Counted from the stretch's first letter, positions 33,190-45,887 are shown. The stretch is 64,000 bases of DNA from Arthonia radiata (GCA_002989075.1 PSQN01000017.1:4595453-4659452), one strand, 5' to 3'. Notes: generated by a model from the sequence alone, not told the origin. A program made the numbers and translations.

Positions 33190-33928
33190 GGCTAGGTAGC
33201 CTTTGTGGTCGTCTCTGGAATGAGATGTCTTTTCCGAGGTAATCAGCAACAGACCAAGCTATTTAGAACATGAATACGAGAGGATTTCTGAGGTGTTTTG
33301 AGGGCATGACACCGAGGTGTTGTATCCGTTCGTTGCGATACCGCAAGGGAACAAAAGAAAGAGCCTTACCCAGTCTCAGCGCACAAGAAGGAACAGCGAT
33401 ACGCAATAGTTTAGGAAAGCAGAGCGCAAATGTGAGGAGCTTCTTTCAATTATGAGAGCTGCCTTGTGTGAGCGTCTGCAAGGTACACATTTTCGGATTT
33501 TGGGGTCTGCTAGCGTGATCTTGCCCGTACCGCCGGAATCTCAGCGGAGAACCGGACGCGCATTCAATCACTCACTATTATGAGCGATTCAGTGGACTTG
33601 TAAGCGGTATGCGCAACCTACTGGTAGTTTAACGTGCTGTCATTCTGCCAGTATCGGTGCCTAGGTCGCCGTGGGCGGCGCTCGAGAGATCCGATACTTC
33701 GTGGTCTGCACGGAACATATTCTCATACGTTTACTGTGCAGCATACACTGTCGGCATCTAAAAAATGTAATGATGTCGTGACGCTTTCGTTACCCCCGAT
33801 ACCAGCCCGGAGTAGTACACACAAGGTCAGAATGCGATCTCGAATCAGTAATAACGTTTCACCAGCGTCGCCCACGTTTTGGCGGAGATGGCTAAGATCC
33901 GCCGAGTATGGCGATCACAAGGCAGCTT
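33190..33928. other. intergenic, promoter of the dehydrogenase
   Basis: 739 bp between two minus-strand genes; no gene recognised. Confidence 0.4.
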
Positions 33929-35192
33929 TTACAACTTGAACTCGCCCGAAAAGTTGCCACCGTATAGGTCTTCGAAGTTGGCCTTCAAGCAGCTCACGCT
34001 TGTCTGGCCATCGCGTATCGTCTTACCGTCATTACCTGGCGGAGAGTCCTCTACTGCTTTCCAGATAGAGCCGAAAGAAGGACTCCATTTGAAGCTTGGA
34101 GGTGGCTTGTTCTCCGCACCCACATGGGCAGCTTGAGATTCTTCTTTAGCGACAATGGCATAGAGACTGCCATCAGGCCACTTGTTGTCCAGCAACCAGG
34201 TCCATTTCGTTGGGTTTAGAGATACACCAGCGACAAGAGGAACATTGATGGTAAACACATCCGGTGTCTGCGCTACACTAGGGTCTTTGCGTCCATCAGA
34301 CGGACGAGAACTGTTACGACTTGTCAGCATAATTAAGCTAAGCATCGGAAGCAGCTCGCGGCCACGTCGCTGGTTACGTCGCTTGCCTCACGGTCGATGC
34401 TTTGTATTTGGGGATGGTCTATGACTCACCTGACTGAATGAATTGGTAGTGACCACGTTTCACAAAGTTTCTCGACAATCTTCATTGCGTGCGCTGAAGC
34501 TTCTTGAACTAAATCTTGTGATTCCTGCCTTGTGAAGAAAGCGAAAGATATTGCGATGGCTCTTACGCCTGATATCGCAGCTTCTAGCGCTCCGCCGAGC
34601 GTCCCTGATGACAATGCAAATGCAGCAGTGGTATTGCGCCCATGATTCGGGCCTGAAAGGACCAGATCTATCTTGGAAGAGGCTTTATGAGGGAAGATCT
34701 CTTTGTGGTGAAAGAGGGCAATCTGGACGCATGTAGCTGGAGTGCCTGGGACTAGCACCCTACCGTCAAAGTCGTCAGCATGATACCTCCTGCACAGTAG
34801 CTCACCATGCCCTCTGCTGGCTCACAGGTGACACTCGCAGGCGCACCGCCTCTCGCTGGACCAAGCATCTTTCTGAGGGTGTCAAGCCTCTTGACTCACC
34901 AATACTCGCCATGAGCTGGCGGATGCTTGTGTACAGTCTCAGTGGTCCAGTCGTAGTAGGTAGGGGTACATAGATCAGAGATCGCTTCATTGGGATGCGG
35001 ATGTTCTTGTCCAGGCAATGGATATGTTGATGGTGGCAGAAGGTGAGCCTTCCCTATCCAGGATCTTTGCGTTGAGGGTAGGACGACTGAAACTTCGTGG
35101 TTGAAGGACCGTAGAACTTCTATAAAGGTATTGATGTAGGGGCTGGATATCGGATTCGGTGGACCATCGTCGTTGGTTAGCTTGAACCGCAT
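33929..35192 (-). CDS. SurE-family phosphatase (survival protein SurE-like)
   Basis: SurE proteins are metal-dependent 5'/3'-nucleotidases and acid phosphatases. Exons: 35192-34900, 34759-34430 and about 34310-33929; introns of 140 and about 119 bp; 334 aa. Motifs: TNDDGPP at the N-terminus (metal-binding Asp pair at residues 8-9), QRSWIGKAH, VPGTPATCVQ (first codon split by intron 1), SGPNHGRNTTA, and AISFAF. The third-exon acceptor could be 34310 (after TAACAG) or one of two in-frame upstream AGs; 34310 has a CTGAC branch-like site at the right distance. No signal peptide, so intracellular. Divergent from MOD5. Family sure; substrate unknown. Confidence 0.9.
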
Positions 35193-35457
35193 TAGCCGTG
35201 TCCAGTGATGATATCAAAATAGCAGCGACGCCGGCGCTTGACTAACCAGAATATGCATATCCAGGTGTGTGTAGGGACTGTTGATACTTCTGTGCACATG
35301 TGCAGCGACAGTCCATTGGAAAACACGCTAGCAAGAATGCGGTTAGGACATATGTATCTTTACTTCTTTCCCGAAATGCTGTCAAAATGTGAGCCGTCTT
35401 GAAACCTTCCCATCGACAATTAGGGGGTAGCTTTATCTCAAGCTTGGAAGTTCTGCG
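35193..35457. promoter_or_regulatory. shared SurE-MOD5 divergent promoter
   Basis: 265 bp separate the two start codons. A CCAAT element on the minus strand lies at 35315-35319. This short segment must drive both genes. Confidence 0.55.
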
Positions 35458-36897
35458 ATGCGAGCTGCTCGAAGATTACTTTCAATGGCCTTGATTGACA
35501 CTGCGAAGTCGCACAGGCCGCTGGTCGTCGTGGTAGGTGCCACTGGGACAGGCAAGTCGCAAGTGTGTAGGCTAAAGTTTCACTTCCTCTTCAGTCGTTG
35601 AACTCATCATCACAGACAGCTAGCAGTTGATCTAGCATTGCGCTTCGATGGCGAAGTCATCAATGGCGATGCCATGCAGTTGTATGAGGGTCTGCCTATC
35701 ATCACCAACAAGATAAAGCTTCACGAGCGAAAGGGTGTCCCCCATCATCTTCTGGGCTGCGTCCGCCTGGAAGACCAGCCATGGACTGTTCATGATTTTG
35801 TCGATCGTGCGGTGAGAATTATCGATAAAATTCACGCACGCGGTAAGCTTCCCGTACTGGTTGGGGGCACACATTACTACCTGCAGTCTTTGCTGTTCGC
35901 AGACTACACGGTGGTACAAGATGATGAGAAGGCCGCAAATTCTCCACGCTCACTGCAAAGTTTCGATTTGTCGATCCTTGATGCCTCGACAGAGGACATG
36001 CTTGTGGAACTAAGGCGTGTAGATCCAGCGATGGCAAGCCGTTGGCACCCCAAAGACAGGCGCAAGATACGGCGGTCCCTGGAAATATTCTTGCGAACCG
36101 GAAGAAGAGCGTCTGAAATATATGATGAGCAGCATGAACTCACCAACGGCGGATTGACTGGAGACAGTGACCGAAGAGATATCGGGTCTTCAAGCTCTTT
36201 GCGGTATCGAGCTGTTTTGCTTTGGACATATACAACGAGAGATATGCTTGCTAAACGTCTCGAACATAGGGTTGACCGAATGGTGGAAGATGGCCTGTTG
36301 GAAGAGGCCCACAGTCTCGCGGACGCACGCACACGTTTGCGCGATGAGACCAACTGCCTGGATGAGAGCAAGGGCATTTGGATTTCCATAGGCTTCAAAG
36401 AGTTTCAAAAGTATTTCGAAGCTTTGGGACGGCGCGAACCCGAGCAGGTCTCTCGTCAAGTTCTGAACGAATGCATTGAGCTAACAAAGATCGCCACTCG
36501 CCAATACAGCAAAAGTCAAGAGAAGTGGATCCGCATTAAACTCATCAACGCGCTGCAAGATGCCCGCATTCCAGCGCCATTTGTATTAGACACAAGTGAC
36601 CCGTCTCAATGGACCGAAGAGGTTGAGCAACCGGCAGGAGATCTTGTACAGCAGTTCTTGGCCGGTCTCGATCTACCAGATCCCAGTAAGCAGTCCAAAT
36701 TGAGTGAAGATCTGTTGGTGCACCAGCGACGCTACGACGGTGGACGTGGCATGCGCCGGCCGCAGACGCGGACGTGTGACTTATGCAGTGTGACTGCAAT
36801 TACAGAGGAGCAGTGGCAGCAGCACATCTTGAGCAGAAGACACAGGAATACGTTAAAGGCGAAAAACAGAACGTCTGCTATTCCTGACCCGACGTGA
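35458..36897 (+). CDS. MOD5: tRNA dimethylallyltransferase (i6A37 synthesis)
   Basis: Transfers the dimethylallyl group of DMAPP to A37 of certain tRNAs. Exon 1 is 35458-35562 and exon 2 is 35620-36897; the 57 bp intron falls in phase 0 inside the P-loop region (GATGTGKSQ-LAVDLA); 460 aa. P-loop at 27-34, then GDAMQLYEGLPI with the catalytic Asp, GGTHYYLQS, and at the C-terminus a matrin-type C2H2 zinc finger (C421, C424, H437, H443), as in eukaryotic enzymes. Two in-frame starts exist: Met1 at 35458, giving a basic MRAARRLLS leader, and Met10 at 35485. In yeast two such starts give mitochondrial and cytosolic/nuclear forms. Identity is sure. Confidence 0.96.
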
Positions 36898-39800
36898 CTA
36901 CCTGTTCTATTCGACGTGGAATTGCGCAGAGGAACTGGCGGGGTGGCGCTACTGACGCAGTATGATCATCCAAGACCAAGCGCGTGCGAATCGTCATGTC
37001 TGTGAGGGTGGATTACCTAAGATGGGTAGCGCACGAGCCCAACGCGCTCTGAACCTAGGAAGATTAGGACCAGAACCGGGGACTAGAGTATGTTTTGAAG
37101 CGCGGCACGAGTACTCGTCGTCCACATTTTCCCGCAGCTGCGAACAAAAGCACGTCCCGGAAGACTACAAGGTCCCACAACATGCCGACTCATTCGAATC
37201 CTCAACAGGAGCAGGCAGCCGGGCGATCGTTGTTGTGCGAGGAATTACCTGCATCGCGACGCTCGAACCGCGTAGAAAGACTCTCGGCTGAAACTTGCAA
37301 GGCGAGCTCTGGGTCTTGTGCTGGCATAGTACTTCATGCAAGGTTGTTCGGAAGTGCTTGCCTAAACGAACGTACATTTGAACGATTCGAAGTCCTTCAT
37401 GACTGGCGGTCATCGTCGACAGCTTCGCAGTCAATAGCGAAAGCTTTCATCTGGGGACTGCCATGTCCATCCATCACTCAAGCCGCACTGTGCAGGGTAT
37501 CGAACGCCAGCGGGGCTTGTACGCTTTCTTATGGCCATATTAAGAGCGTATGCATCTCTACACAAGTGCTTGACAAGATTGAGCACCCAGACAGATAGCA
37601 ATAACTTGCCACGGCGTTCTCGCGCACAGGCCTGGATAGATTAATCAAATACAGATAAATCGCCACAGGGCACCGAATCTCGGTTCCACAAACCCATGCA
37701 CATCGTTTCCAGAGCCCGAAATGAGACGGGGTTGCGAAAAACCTCGTGCAGGCCATGATACGCTTTCCAGGGCCACAAGGATTTAACCGTGATGCTTATG
37801 AAATAGCTAACACGATGAGCGATCCAAAGACGTCGGACGGCTATGGATGATATCAAGATGCCAGATCCGCATGCATGCCATCACGATCTTTCTGAAGCGC
37901 AGATGAACCAGTGTCGGTACAACGCTGACTCGGAGTGAGAGCTCCAATTTAACCTTGACCACATGAGGCTACTGCATGTCTTAGCAGCCGTTCACTTCCC
38001 CAGAAAACCAACGACCAGATCGGCGCCTCTGAACCGTCATTCTGGTCACGCTAGCGGTCTTGAAAGCTTTGGCGAGTTGCAGCGATGAGATTGCTCGAGA
38101 CAGCCCAACGGTTCTCTGACGCTCATTGTCACTCGTCCTGAAAAACTTATGGCTCGGGAGCCGGCTGGCGTACGAAATGCACCCTCCATGTGCACACGCA
38201 CCACGGCGTCATGTGCAACAGGAAGCGCGGGCAAGAGTGGGCGCTGAGCGCTGCAAGAGGCCCCACGCGTTCGGAGCGTGGGGCTGCCATGTCCGGGCTC
38301 CACCAATGCTTTTATTCCCAGTGTGTTCTTGGAAGCCATTGTCGTTATGCTCTGTGTGTATCGCTTGAGTAGAGTAGTCAGACGAGATCTATCAAGACCC
38401 AGCCAAGGGCAACATAGAACTTCGTTGTCTGAAGACCAGTGATGAGTGGTGAGAGAGTGCGATCGAACCAGATGAGGCGGTCAGCACACCCAAGTACGTA
38501 TTGAATTCGCTCACAGGCTACTCGTACAGCTGGCCTTCAATCAAGTCGGAAGCGGCCGCATTAATGTCGAGCAGGCAGCGGGTGCTGACGCTGCCGCGGA
38601 GGGACTTTGATCACGCCCCATGACCAATGCAAGATTGGTGAGCTCACGTCACAGCCGTGCGTGCTCTTCGATGTTGAAGATGTTGCCTGTTGTGCCCGGC
38701 GCGAGCGAAAGGAGACATGGCCGGACCGGACAAGCTTTCGCTTCTCTTCGGCTTTGACTACGAATGCGATGATCGATGAGAAAAGAGAGGCAGCCTTACG
38801 AGCATTATTCGTCGGCTTCGAAAGGAACATTATGCAGCGGAGTCCGCGCCAACTGCGAGTGCAAAGGTGTGCTGTCATTGGGCGAACCGGCAGGAGCAAA
38901 GTACGCTTATGCCACACATAGACGCCGATCGAGGCTATCCACGCAAGTGGCGAGGCTTGGCGTCGTCTGTTCTGACGGACAGCCATGCACGAACAGCGAG
39001 AAGCCGGATCCACGTGTGGCGAACACTGCTCCCTCGAGACTGGTCGAAGCCGCACTCGAGAAAGTTTCATGAGCTGCGCAGAGGTTCGACGGCTCACTTT
39101 TGGGGAAGGTCACCATGCTTGGGCCCTGACATGAGCTCGCGCCGTCTGGGACCGTCCCCAGAGCGCCACCAACCATTATTCGGTAGCCTCCTTAGCATTG
39201 ACCGTCCAGTATCTTCAACCCAGCAATTCAGTTCAAACGCGGCGACACCCTGATGCTGCTCTAGCAACCAGAGTGGGATCGAAGGCAACGACACTTTAGG
39301 AACGTCTACTCGTGTGGACGCTGCAGCGATCGTCGGCGTTCATCCCTTCTCGTTATTGCTCGCATCAAGATGCGTTGCCGTTTCTCAGTGGCATTGCGAA
39401 CTACCACTCAGGATACCCACGAATCGTCACTGCGCTCATGGGAGATCGCGTTGCGCTGCAAATACACTACTTTAATTCTATGAGCATTCAAAGAGCGCCT
39501 TTCCTTCGGATGCTTGGCTCGACACGGGCACACAGGCTACATACCCTCGGGGTCGGCAACCTATCCTGTCATGCACTCTGATCACGCGCTCGCCTTCGTT
39601 CTGTCTAGGCTCACACTAAGCTGAGCATCCTCTGCCTGTACCTTTTTCCTGCTCACTCCTCCTGCTGTACCTGCGCCCTGCGCTTCCTCTCCTCTGCCAT
39701 TGTCATCTTATCGAGCCCCGTCATCTAAGCCCTGCGTCGAGCTACATTGCTTTCCCTTCCTAGTATATCACTCGCATCCTTTTAAGCCCTCGTCCAACAC

Positions 39801-40300
39801 TCGCCCCCTCAGGCGCGCGTCCTGCCCCTACGACCTCTGCGCGCAGTTCCCATGGAGTAGCCTCAGTTTACACGCAGCTTGTTGCTTCATCCTCCGGTCT
39901 GACCAGCTCTCATGTTGGTTGAGCGACACTGGTTTAAACCCACAGCGCAGCGCGAGACCGCCATACACTCATTAGCTATTACTCGAGATCGATACGACGT
40001 TTCCCCCGGCCGTCTCCCTCTGTGAAACGATCCAAAACTGTCACCTGAGCCACCAGAGGGTTCTCTACATTTGAGACTAGTAACGCAAACTGGCGCGCTT
40101 CTCCAAAATCCAACGCCCATCCACAGGACCGGATTGTCGACTCGCAGTCATTACTTGGCTTCCATATTCGGGGGGTCTTAAGTCGTTCGAACGCGGCGAA
40201 GAATCTAGAGTACACATATAGTGCCAGTCTGAACCTCTGCATCCTCATTGGTCTCGATAGCAGGTCTTGTACTCTAGAGGAGGCTCTGAAGGCGCAAACA
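36898..40300. other. 3.4 kb region upstream of the C2H2 regulator
   Basis: No gene could be supported. Open frames reach about 180 codons (39097-38561 minus), but their composition and translation match no family. The 700 bp before the start at 40301 is pyrimidine-rich (39640-39860), like many fungal promoters and leaders. A perfect hairpin sits at 38260-38284. The region probably holds the regulator's extended promoter and leader; a non-coding RNA cannot be excluded. Confidence 0.4.
38260..38284. repeat. perfect inverted repeat (9-bp stem, 7-nt loop)
   Basis: GCCCCACGC at 38260-38268 and its exact complement GCGTGGGGC at 38276-38284 flank the loop GTTCGGA. There is no U-tract after it, so it is not a classical terminator. 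Confidence 0.85.
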
Positions 40301-43300
40301 ATGACAGAGGTCCAACCTGCCTTCCAATCTTCTCCAGGACCCCAAGCGGCCTCGTCTCCAGATGGCAGTATTAGCACTGAGGATACATCATCGGTAAATA
40401 ATGGGGCCACTGGAGGCACACGTGCGTATCTTATTGGTATCGATACTGAACGTACGGCTAACACTGGCCTACAGCCCAGCCCCTGGCTACTGCGCCGCCA
40501 GAAGCGCCTCAGCAGCCCAACCCTAGCTTCCCTGTGAAAACGGATAAGCCCAGGCCGCATGTCTGCACGACGTGCACGCGATCTTTCGCGCGACTCGAGC
40601 ACCTCAAGCGACATGAGAGGTCACACACTAAAGAGAAGCCTTTTGAATGTCCGGAATGCACGAGATGTTTTGCGCGCCGAGATCTACTTCTGCGGCATCA
40701 GCAGAAGCTTCACATGACTACTACGCCCTCTTCCCGACCTCGGGGAAACCGCCGGGAGAGCACGAGCAGCATGTCTGGGGGTGCCAACCGCGTGCGAAAA
40801 AACTCCACAAGTAGCATAGGATCATCTGTGAGCTCCCAGGCGCGACCGCGCGCCAACACTATCAGCCACATCGATGGTGGTAGCTTAGGCATGTTGAGTG
40901 CTGCGAACCGATCTATGGGCACTTTGGTTGGCATGGAGCCCCCATTATCTGCGGCAGGACCCGGGCATTTCCAGCCTCGAGGCATGTCGGCATCCGCTCG
41001 AATGCACGGCAACATGCATACGCTTCCTCGTCTCGCGACGCATGGCCACACTTTGGACATGAGCGGTGGGTTAAGAACCGCACCACCTGCACAGCCGATG
41101 GGTGGATTTGGGTTTGACCCGAATTTCGGATTTCCTCATCCTGCAAACAATTCCACTATCAATCCAGCACAGCTACATATGAATGATCCGATGGGCATGA
41201 TGCAATCACCCATGACCTCCCAGCAATCATCTTTCACGCCGCAACCAGTGATCATGGAGGACGAGGGTGATATGGAGTGGATGCAAGGCTTCAACACCCA
41301 CATGACGTTCGGTGTCCCCCACCATCAGCAGTTCTCCGAGCAGGCCGTGTCGGATTCGCCAAATCCAATGAACGGCAGCGGCCAGATGCCGCCATTTGGA
41401 GACATGCAATTCGATCCTACAAACGGCCATACCAACATGATGTGGTCTCCGCCAAACCACATGAATGGAATGCAAGGCGAGCCAATGCCCATGTCAAGCG
41501 AGCATGCGACTGGCTCAGGTTTTGATTCACTGACGCGAACGATTAGTCCCGGCTCATTGCATCCACAAGTGATGCCGGAAACCATTTACGAGAATTCAGC
41601 TATTCATCTGAATGGTAACGGAAACCTGTCTAGCATTCCCAACCATTTCAATCACCATACAGGATGGGGCAGTGATACTACAGACGGCTCATCAGCAACA
41701 GGCAGTCAAGGTAGACAGAGCTCGGTGACCTCTACGTCAGTCGACTCCATCACAGATACGACGAGGAACGCGCTGCTCGTTAGCCTCTCTCAACCCACCG
41801 GCATCGGACAAAGAAAGTATTCACAGCCCAACGTCAGCTCACCACTATCGCCACAGGGACCCAATCTCCCGTCAACCAACGATTTGCAACGATACGTCAG
41901 CGCATACGTTCAATATTTCCATCCTCACTTTCCTTTCATCCATATCCCGACCCTTTCCTTCGACGCACCCGCCTTCACTTCGAACTTGCAGTCATCACAT
42001 AATCAGCCAAACGACTTCTCTTACGGTGGGATTATGGGCGGTGGAGGCTGTTTGATCCTCGCCATGGCAGCACTTGGTGCATGCTATGAGTTTGAGCGAG
42101 AGGTCTTCAAAGAGCTTTTCGAGGCTGCTCGAAGAATGATCCAACTCTATCTTGACGAGAGGAGACGAGCTGAGCTGCACCCTTCAAGCAAGCAGAATGC
42201 GGACCTTGCGTCGCAGGCGACCCCTCTCTGGTTAGTCCAGGCGATGCTGCTGAACGTAGTTTCAGGCCATCAATCCGAGGAACAAATACCGCAGAACATC
42301 GCCAGTACGCATTGCACAGCTTTGATCGGCTTAGCGAAGTCTGCAGGCCTGTTGGATCTACCATCTGAAAGCGGTTCATCCGGCGGTGACGTGAGCATGG
42401 GCGAAGCGCCTGTGTTCAGTGATCCGTGGGCCAACAACAATGTTAACGGTCAACCAAATGACGATGCATCTCAATGGTACAGATGGATCAACGTCGAGGA
42501 GCGCAAGCGGACTTTGTTTGCGATATTCCATATGTCGAGTCTTCTTGTTGTGGCTTGGAACCACGCTCCAGCGCTGATGAATTCCGAGATACGCCAGGAT
42601 CTTCCTTGTGACGAGCTGCTGTGGAAAGCGCCATCGCCGCAAGCTTGGGCTGCTCGCAAAAGAGAGCTGGGTGGGAACGATGGATCTCTGTCCTTCCCTA
42701 ATGCACTCAGCGAGCTGTTGGTGGCAAGCCAAAGACAAAATGAATTCAGGCCACTATCGCATGGTCAGCCTTTTGGATCTGGTGTACCACGGGAGGAGAT
42801 CCCGCAGAGTAACATGAGACCCAGCACGTTCGGATGCCTGGTCTTGATCGATGCATTGCATAACTATATCTGGGAGACGCGTCAGCGGCACAACGGTCGC
42901 GAATGGACAACCCAGGAAACGGAGTCCATGCATGCGCATATTGAGCCAGCTCTGCGCGCGTGGCAGGCCGCTTGGCAGTCGAATCCGGAGCATCGGATCG
43001 AGCGACCGAACCCATTTGGACACGGTCCTCTATCGGCTGATAGCATCCCGTTACTGGATCTTGCCTATGTCCGATTGTTTGTCAATCTCGGGACCTCCAA
43101 GGACGCCATGTGGCAGCGCGACTTTCAGACAATGGCTGATGAGATTGCTCGAGGCTCCGAGTTCATTCAGCATGCTGAGAATTCTGGCGAGAGTTCCACC
43201 AATGGAGCTAACACGGCCATTCACTCACCAACCTCGGAATCTTTTTCAGACACGAAGATGCCGCCGTCGTTCACATCTGGGGAAATGTTAGGGGCTGACA

Positions 43301-43932
43301 AAAACCAAGATCCCTCGACCCGGAAACGAGAACGACATCTTCGAAAGGCTGCATTGTACGCGGCCGACTCGCTTATCATATCAGATAAGCTGGGTATCAC
43401 ATTCACCGATTTTTCAGCCCGGGAACTGCCTGTGCAGTCCGCCATGTGTCTGTACGACTGCGCTGTAGTGCTCGCCGAGTGGATCTCGACAGTACAAGAG
43501 CGCATTGGACACTTTGTCGGCATTCTTGGACGCGACCGCGTTAATCTCAATGACGTGCCTGCGATCATGCTGCTTGATGAAGAAGACGGTAAATTGCTCG
43601 CCAGAGTTGACGAATATCTGCACCGTATAGAACAGAAGATGCAGAAAGAGATCAACAGTGGGACGCAGAGCAAGGAGATGATGGCAGAGACCATTGCGAA
43701 ACTACCCAGCAACTCACACCAAGGATATGCGAGCAAGATTTTGCGCGTTACAGTTTTCATTTTGGATCGATCTTTGGTTTGGCCTGGTACGTGGTCCTGC
43801 ATTTTCGGTGATATTGACTAGACCCACTAACGAAACACTGCAGTAACGAACATTCTTTCGATGGCCCTGGCATATCAAGCGGATCACTCTTGGAGGCGCG
43901 CAGAAGCTTCCCTCATGGCGCAAGGCGGCTGA
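40301..43932 (+). CDS. C2H2 zinc-finger regulator with fungal-specific domain (Adr1/AmdX-like)
   Basis: Nuclear transcription factor. Exons: 40301-40421, 40475-43786 and 43844-43932, with introns of 53 and 57 bp that join in phase (GGT-PQPLA and [11 protein letters not shown]); 1173 aa. Two adjacent C2H2 fingers lie at C71-H91 and C99-H120, with the Adr1-type linker [12 protein letters not shown] and the [12 protein letters not shown] and [12 protein letters not shown] helices. A Met-, Pro-, Gln- and Asn-rich disordered stretch follows to about residue 500. The rest resembles the fungal_trans regulatory domain ([20 protein letters not shown], then [28 protein letters not shown]). No Zn2Cys6 cluster accompanies the fingers, which argues against the melanin regulator Cmr1. 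Targets unknown. Confidence 0.93.
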
Positions 43933-44778
43933 GTTATTGAAGGCGTTATTCTTTTTCTTGACGATGAGTCGTTCGTATGGCGTCGGGCAAACACTGATAC
44001 AAATGACGACTATTGGAGGTGTCCCGCGCCACGAAAAATGGAGCTGGGATGACGTTCCGACCGCTGGGGAAATTTTCAACCGACTTGCATCAATATCCAA
44101 CAAAACTGCCCCGGTGGGCCAGTCCATGACGGAAAAGCGAGGGAAAGGACTCATGGAGGATACGGTGCTATGGACAGGATAATTTACGTTTCTTTTCTAC
44201 GATTCTGTTGATGGACTGGGCATTACAGGGGCCTTGATTACGACGATCTGAAGGTGACGACAGTTTATGTGGATGGGCTTTACGTCACGCTTACGCTGTT
44301 TACTCCCGACTTTGGACGAAGTCTACGCGGGAAGAGCTTGGATTGTGGTCATATGGATGGAAGGTATATACTGTTTTACGAGTGATTAGACACCTTGGGA
44401 TGGGAGTTCAAAAGTTATGATCAACACACCATCATCTTCAGAGATAGCGCCCAGGCACCAAGCATATCACACAGCGTGTAACAGTTGCACTTAGAAAGAT
44501 GGGATGATCACTTTGTCCAATTGCAATAGAGCTGCTCGTTAGGTTGCCTCTGCCGAATCGTAAAGGTTGGGATGCGGCAACGGCGGTCTACTTTTCGACA
44601 TCGGAGATATCTCCGCCTTGTTTACCAAACAACGCAAGCATCTTTTGCTGCCTCCAGTCTCCAACGATCACCATCCACACAGGTTATTACCTCCATCTTG
44701 CCACAGCTCAAGTCGAAAGCTAGCGGAGCTCATTCGCATAATCTCCGTCATTAGACAAACTATCGAGAGCGACCGGAA
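43933..44778. other. intergenic region
   Basis: 846 bp: 3' flank of the C2H2 gene and upstream of the small gene at 44779. Nothing else recognised. Confidence 0.4.
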
Positions 44779-45279
44779 ATGTCCCGCGACTCCTCCCGCA
44801 CGCACCTCCACCTCCACGCCTCCCACCACGCCCAACTCTTCGAAGACTTCACCTCCCCTCTGCTCCCCTCCTCCTCCAAAAACCTTTCAGTCCCCTCACA
44901 CGCCCCGACCGTCTCGTCTCACCCGACATCCACACAAGCGCAACTCTACACGACCAACCTCCAACCCGGCCTCACCACCCAACATCCGACCTCCTACCTC
45001 GGCACGAACTCGTCCGCGGGCCTAGGCCACGAAGATATCCTCGTGCCGCCGCATTTGCTTCCGCCGAACCCAGAAGACGAGGACGATGTGGTGCCGGATC
45101 AGCATGCGGCGTTTGGGATCGTGAGGGCTATGCGTGGGGCGCAAGGTGGGCAGGGGGAGCGATGGAGGGATTTTGGGGGCCTAGAGGCGTTGGTGAGGGG
45201 CAGTGAAGGTAGAGAGGGTCGAGAAGCAGTTGTGGGCGCGGCAAGGTTGGCGGGGAGCAGGATTGGGGGGTTGAGGTGA
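44779..45279 (+). CDS. hypothetical protein, Pro/Ser-rich, 166 aa
   Basis: Single open frame from ATG 44779 to 45279. The N-terminal half is rich in His, Ser, Thr and Pro (THLHLHASHHAQLFEDFTSPLLP), with an acidic centre (PNPEDEDDVVPD) and a Gly/Arg/Glu-rich end (FGGLEALVRGSEGREGREAV...). There is no signal peptide or membrane segment. I recognise no family. Strong C at third positions in the first half favours coding. A second plus-strand frame overlaps it (44567-45025) but looks like a low-complexity shadow. It converges on the small gene at 45888. Confidence 0.55.
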   Translation: MSRDSSRTHLHLHASHHAQLFEDFTSPLLPSSSKNLSVPSHAPTVSSHPTSTQAQLYTTNLQPGLTTQHPTSYLGTNSSAGLGHEDILVPPHLLPPNPEDEDDVVPDQHAAFGIVRAMRGAQGGQGERWRDFGGLEALVRGSEGREGREAVVGAARLAGSRIGGLR

Positions 45280-45887
45280 TTGTGACATTGATAGCGGTGC
45301 ACAGTTTCGTTGAGAGGAAGCGGGAAGAGTCCACATTTCAGGAGGGCTGGTTGGAATGAGACACGAAGCATACGATTTGACGAGCACATGAGCATCACGA
45401 CATACATCAAGACACAGACACGACCGCCAGGCATGCTACATCGGAAACTCGGAGAGAAAGACTATACATCTGAGACAGTGCACGCATTTTCGCGGCTTAT
45501 ACGCTTGCGGCGTGTGCAGTACGATTATAGATGCTTTGTATGGCAACATCCAGAAGTTTACAGCATGGCGGGTGTCTTCGAGCAGGCATATCTTAAGAAT
45601 AGTATGTTCGGGGTCGGACGGCACGCAGTGACCAGTATGCCAATTGAGTACCGTACTGAATATGGTGTGAGATAGCATTTGACATTGCGTTCTTCCGCCT
45701 CCTGTAATCGCATGTGTGTCGCAGGTCGGATTGCATTTGCCATTATCGTGCTCAGGATATTTGTGAGCCTAGTATAGTCCAGGAGCTCCAGGCTATCAAC
45801 ATTTGTTGCCTGCTCTTTCTGCCATTATTGTTGTCTTTGTAGACGCGGAGCTTCCCATTGCGAGCTGAGTATTTTCCACCGTATCGT
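45280..45887. other. convergent intergenic region
   Basis: 608 bp between two small convergent genes; nothing recognised. Confidence 0.4.

Noticed and set aside
38461-38480. B-box-like GGTTCGATC on the minus strand, possible tRNA gene
   Set aside because: The flanking bases do not form a T stem or acceptor stem, and no A box lies at the right distance.
38561-39097. 178-codon minus-strand frame in the 3.4 kb gap
   Set aside because: Translation is basic and Ser/Arg-rich with no domain, splice or signal evidence; other frames of similar length overlap it.
40301-43932. C2H2 regulator as the melanin regulator Cmr1, given the nearby naphthol-reductase-like gene
   Set aside because: Cmr1-type proteins carry a Zn2Cys6 cluster after the C2H2 fingers; none is present here, and the fingers fit the Adr1/AmdX group.
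44567-45025. Alternative 152-codon plus-strand frame overlapping the hypothetical gene at 44779
   Set aside because: Its second half is almost only Pro, Ser, Thr and Arg, the out-of-frame image of the C-rich codons of the 44779 frame.
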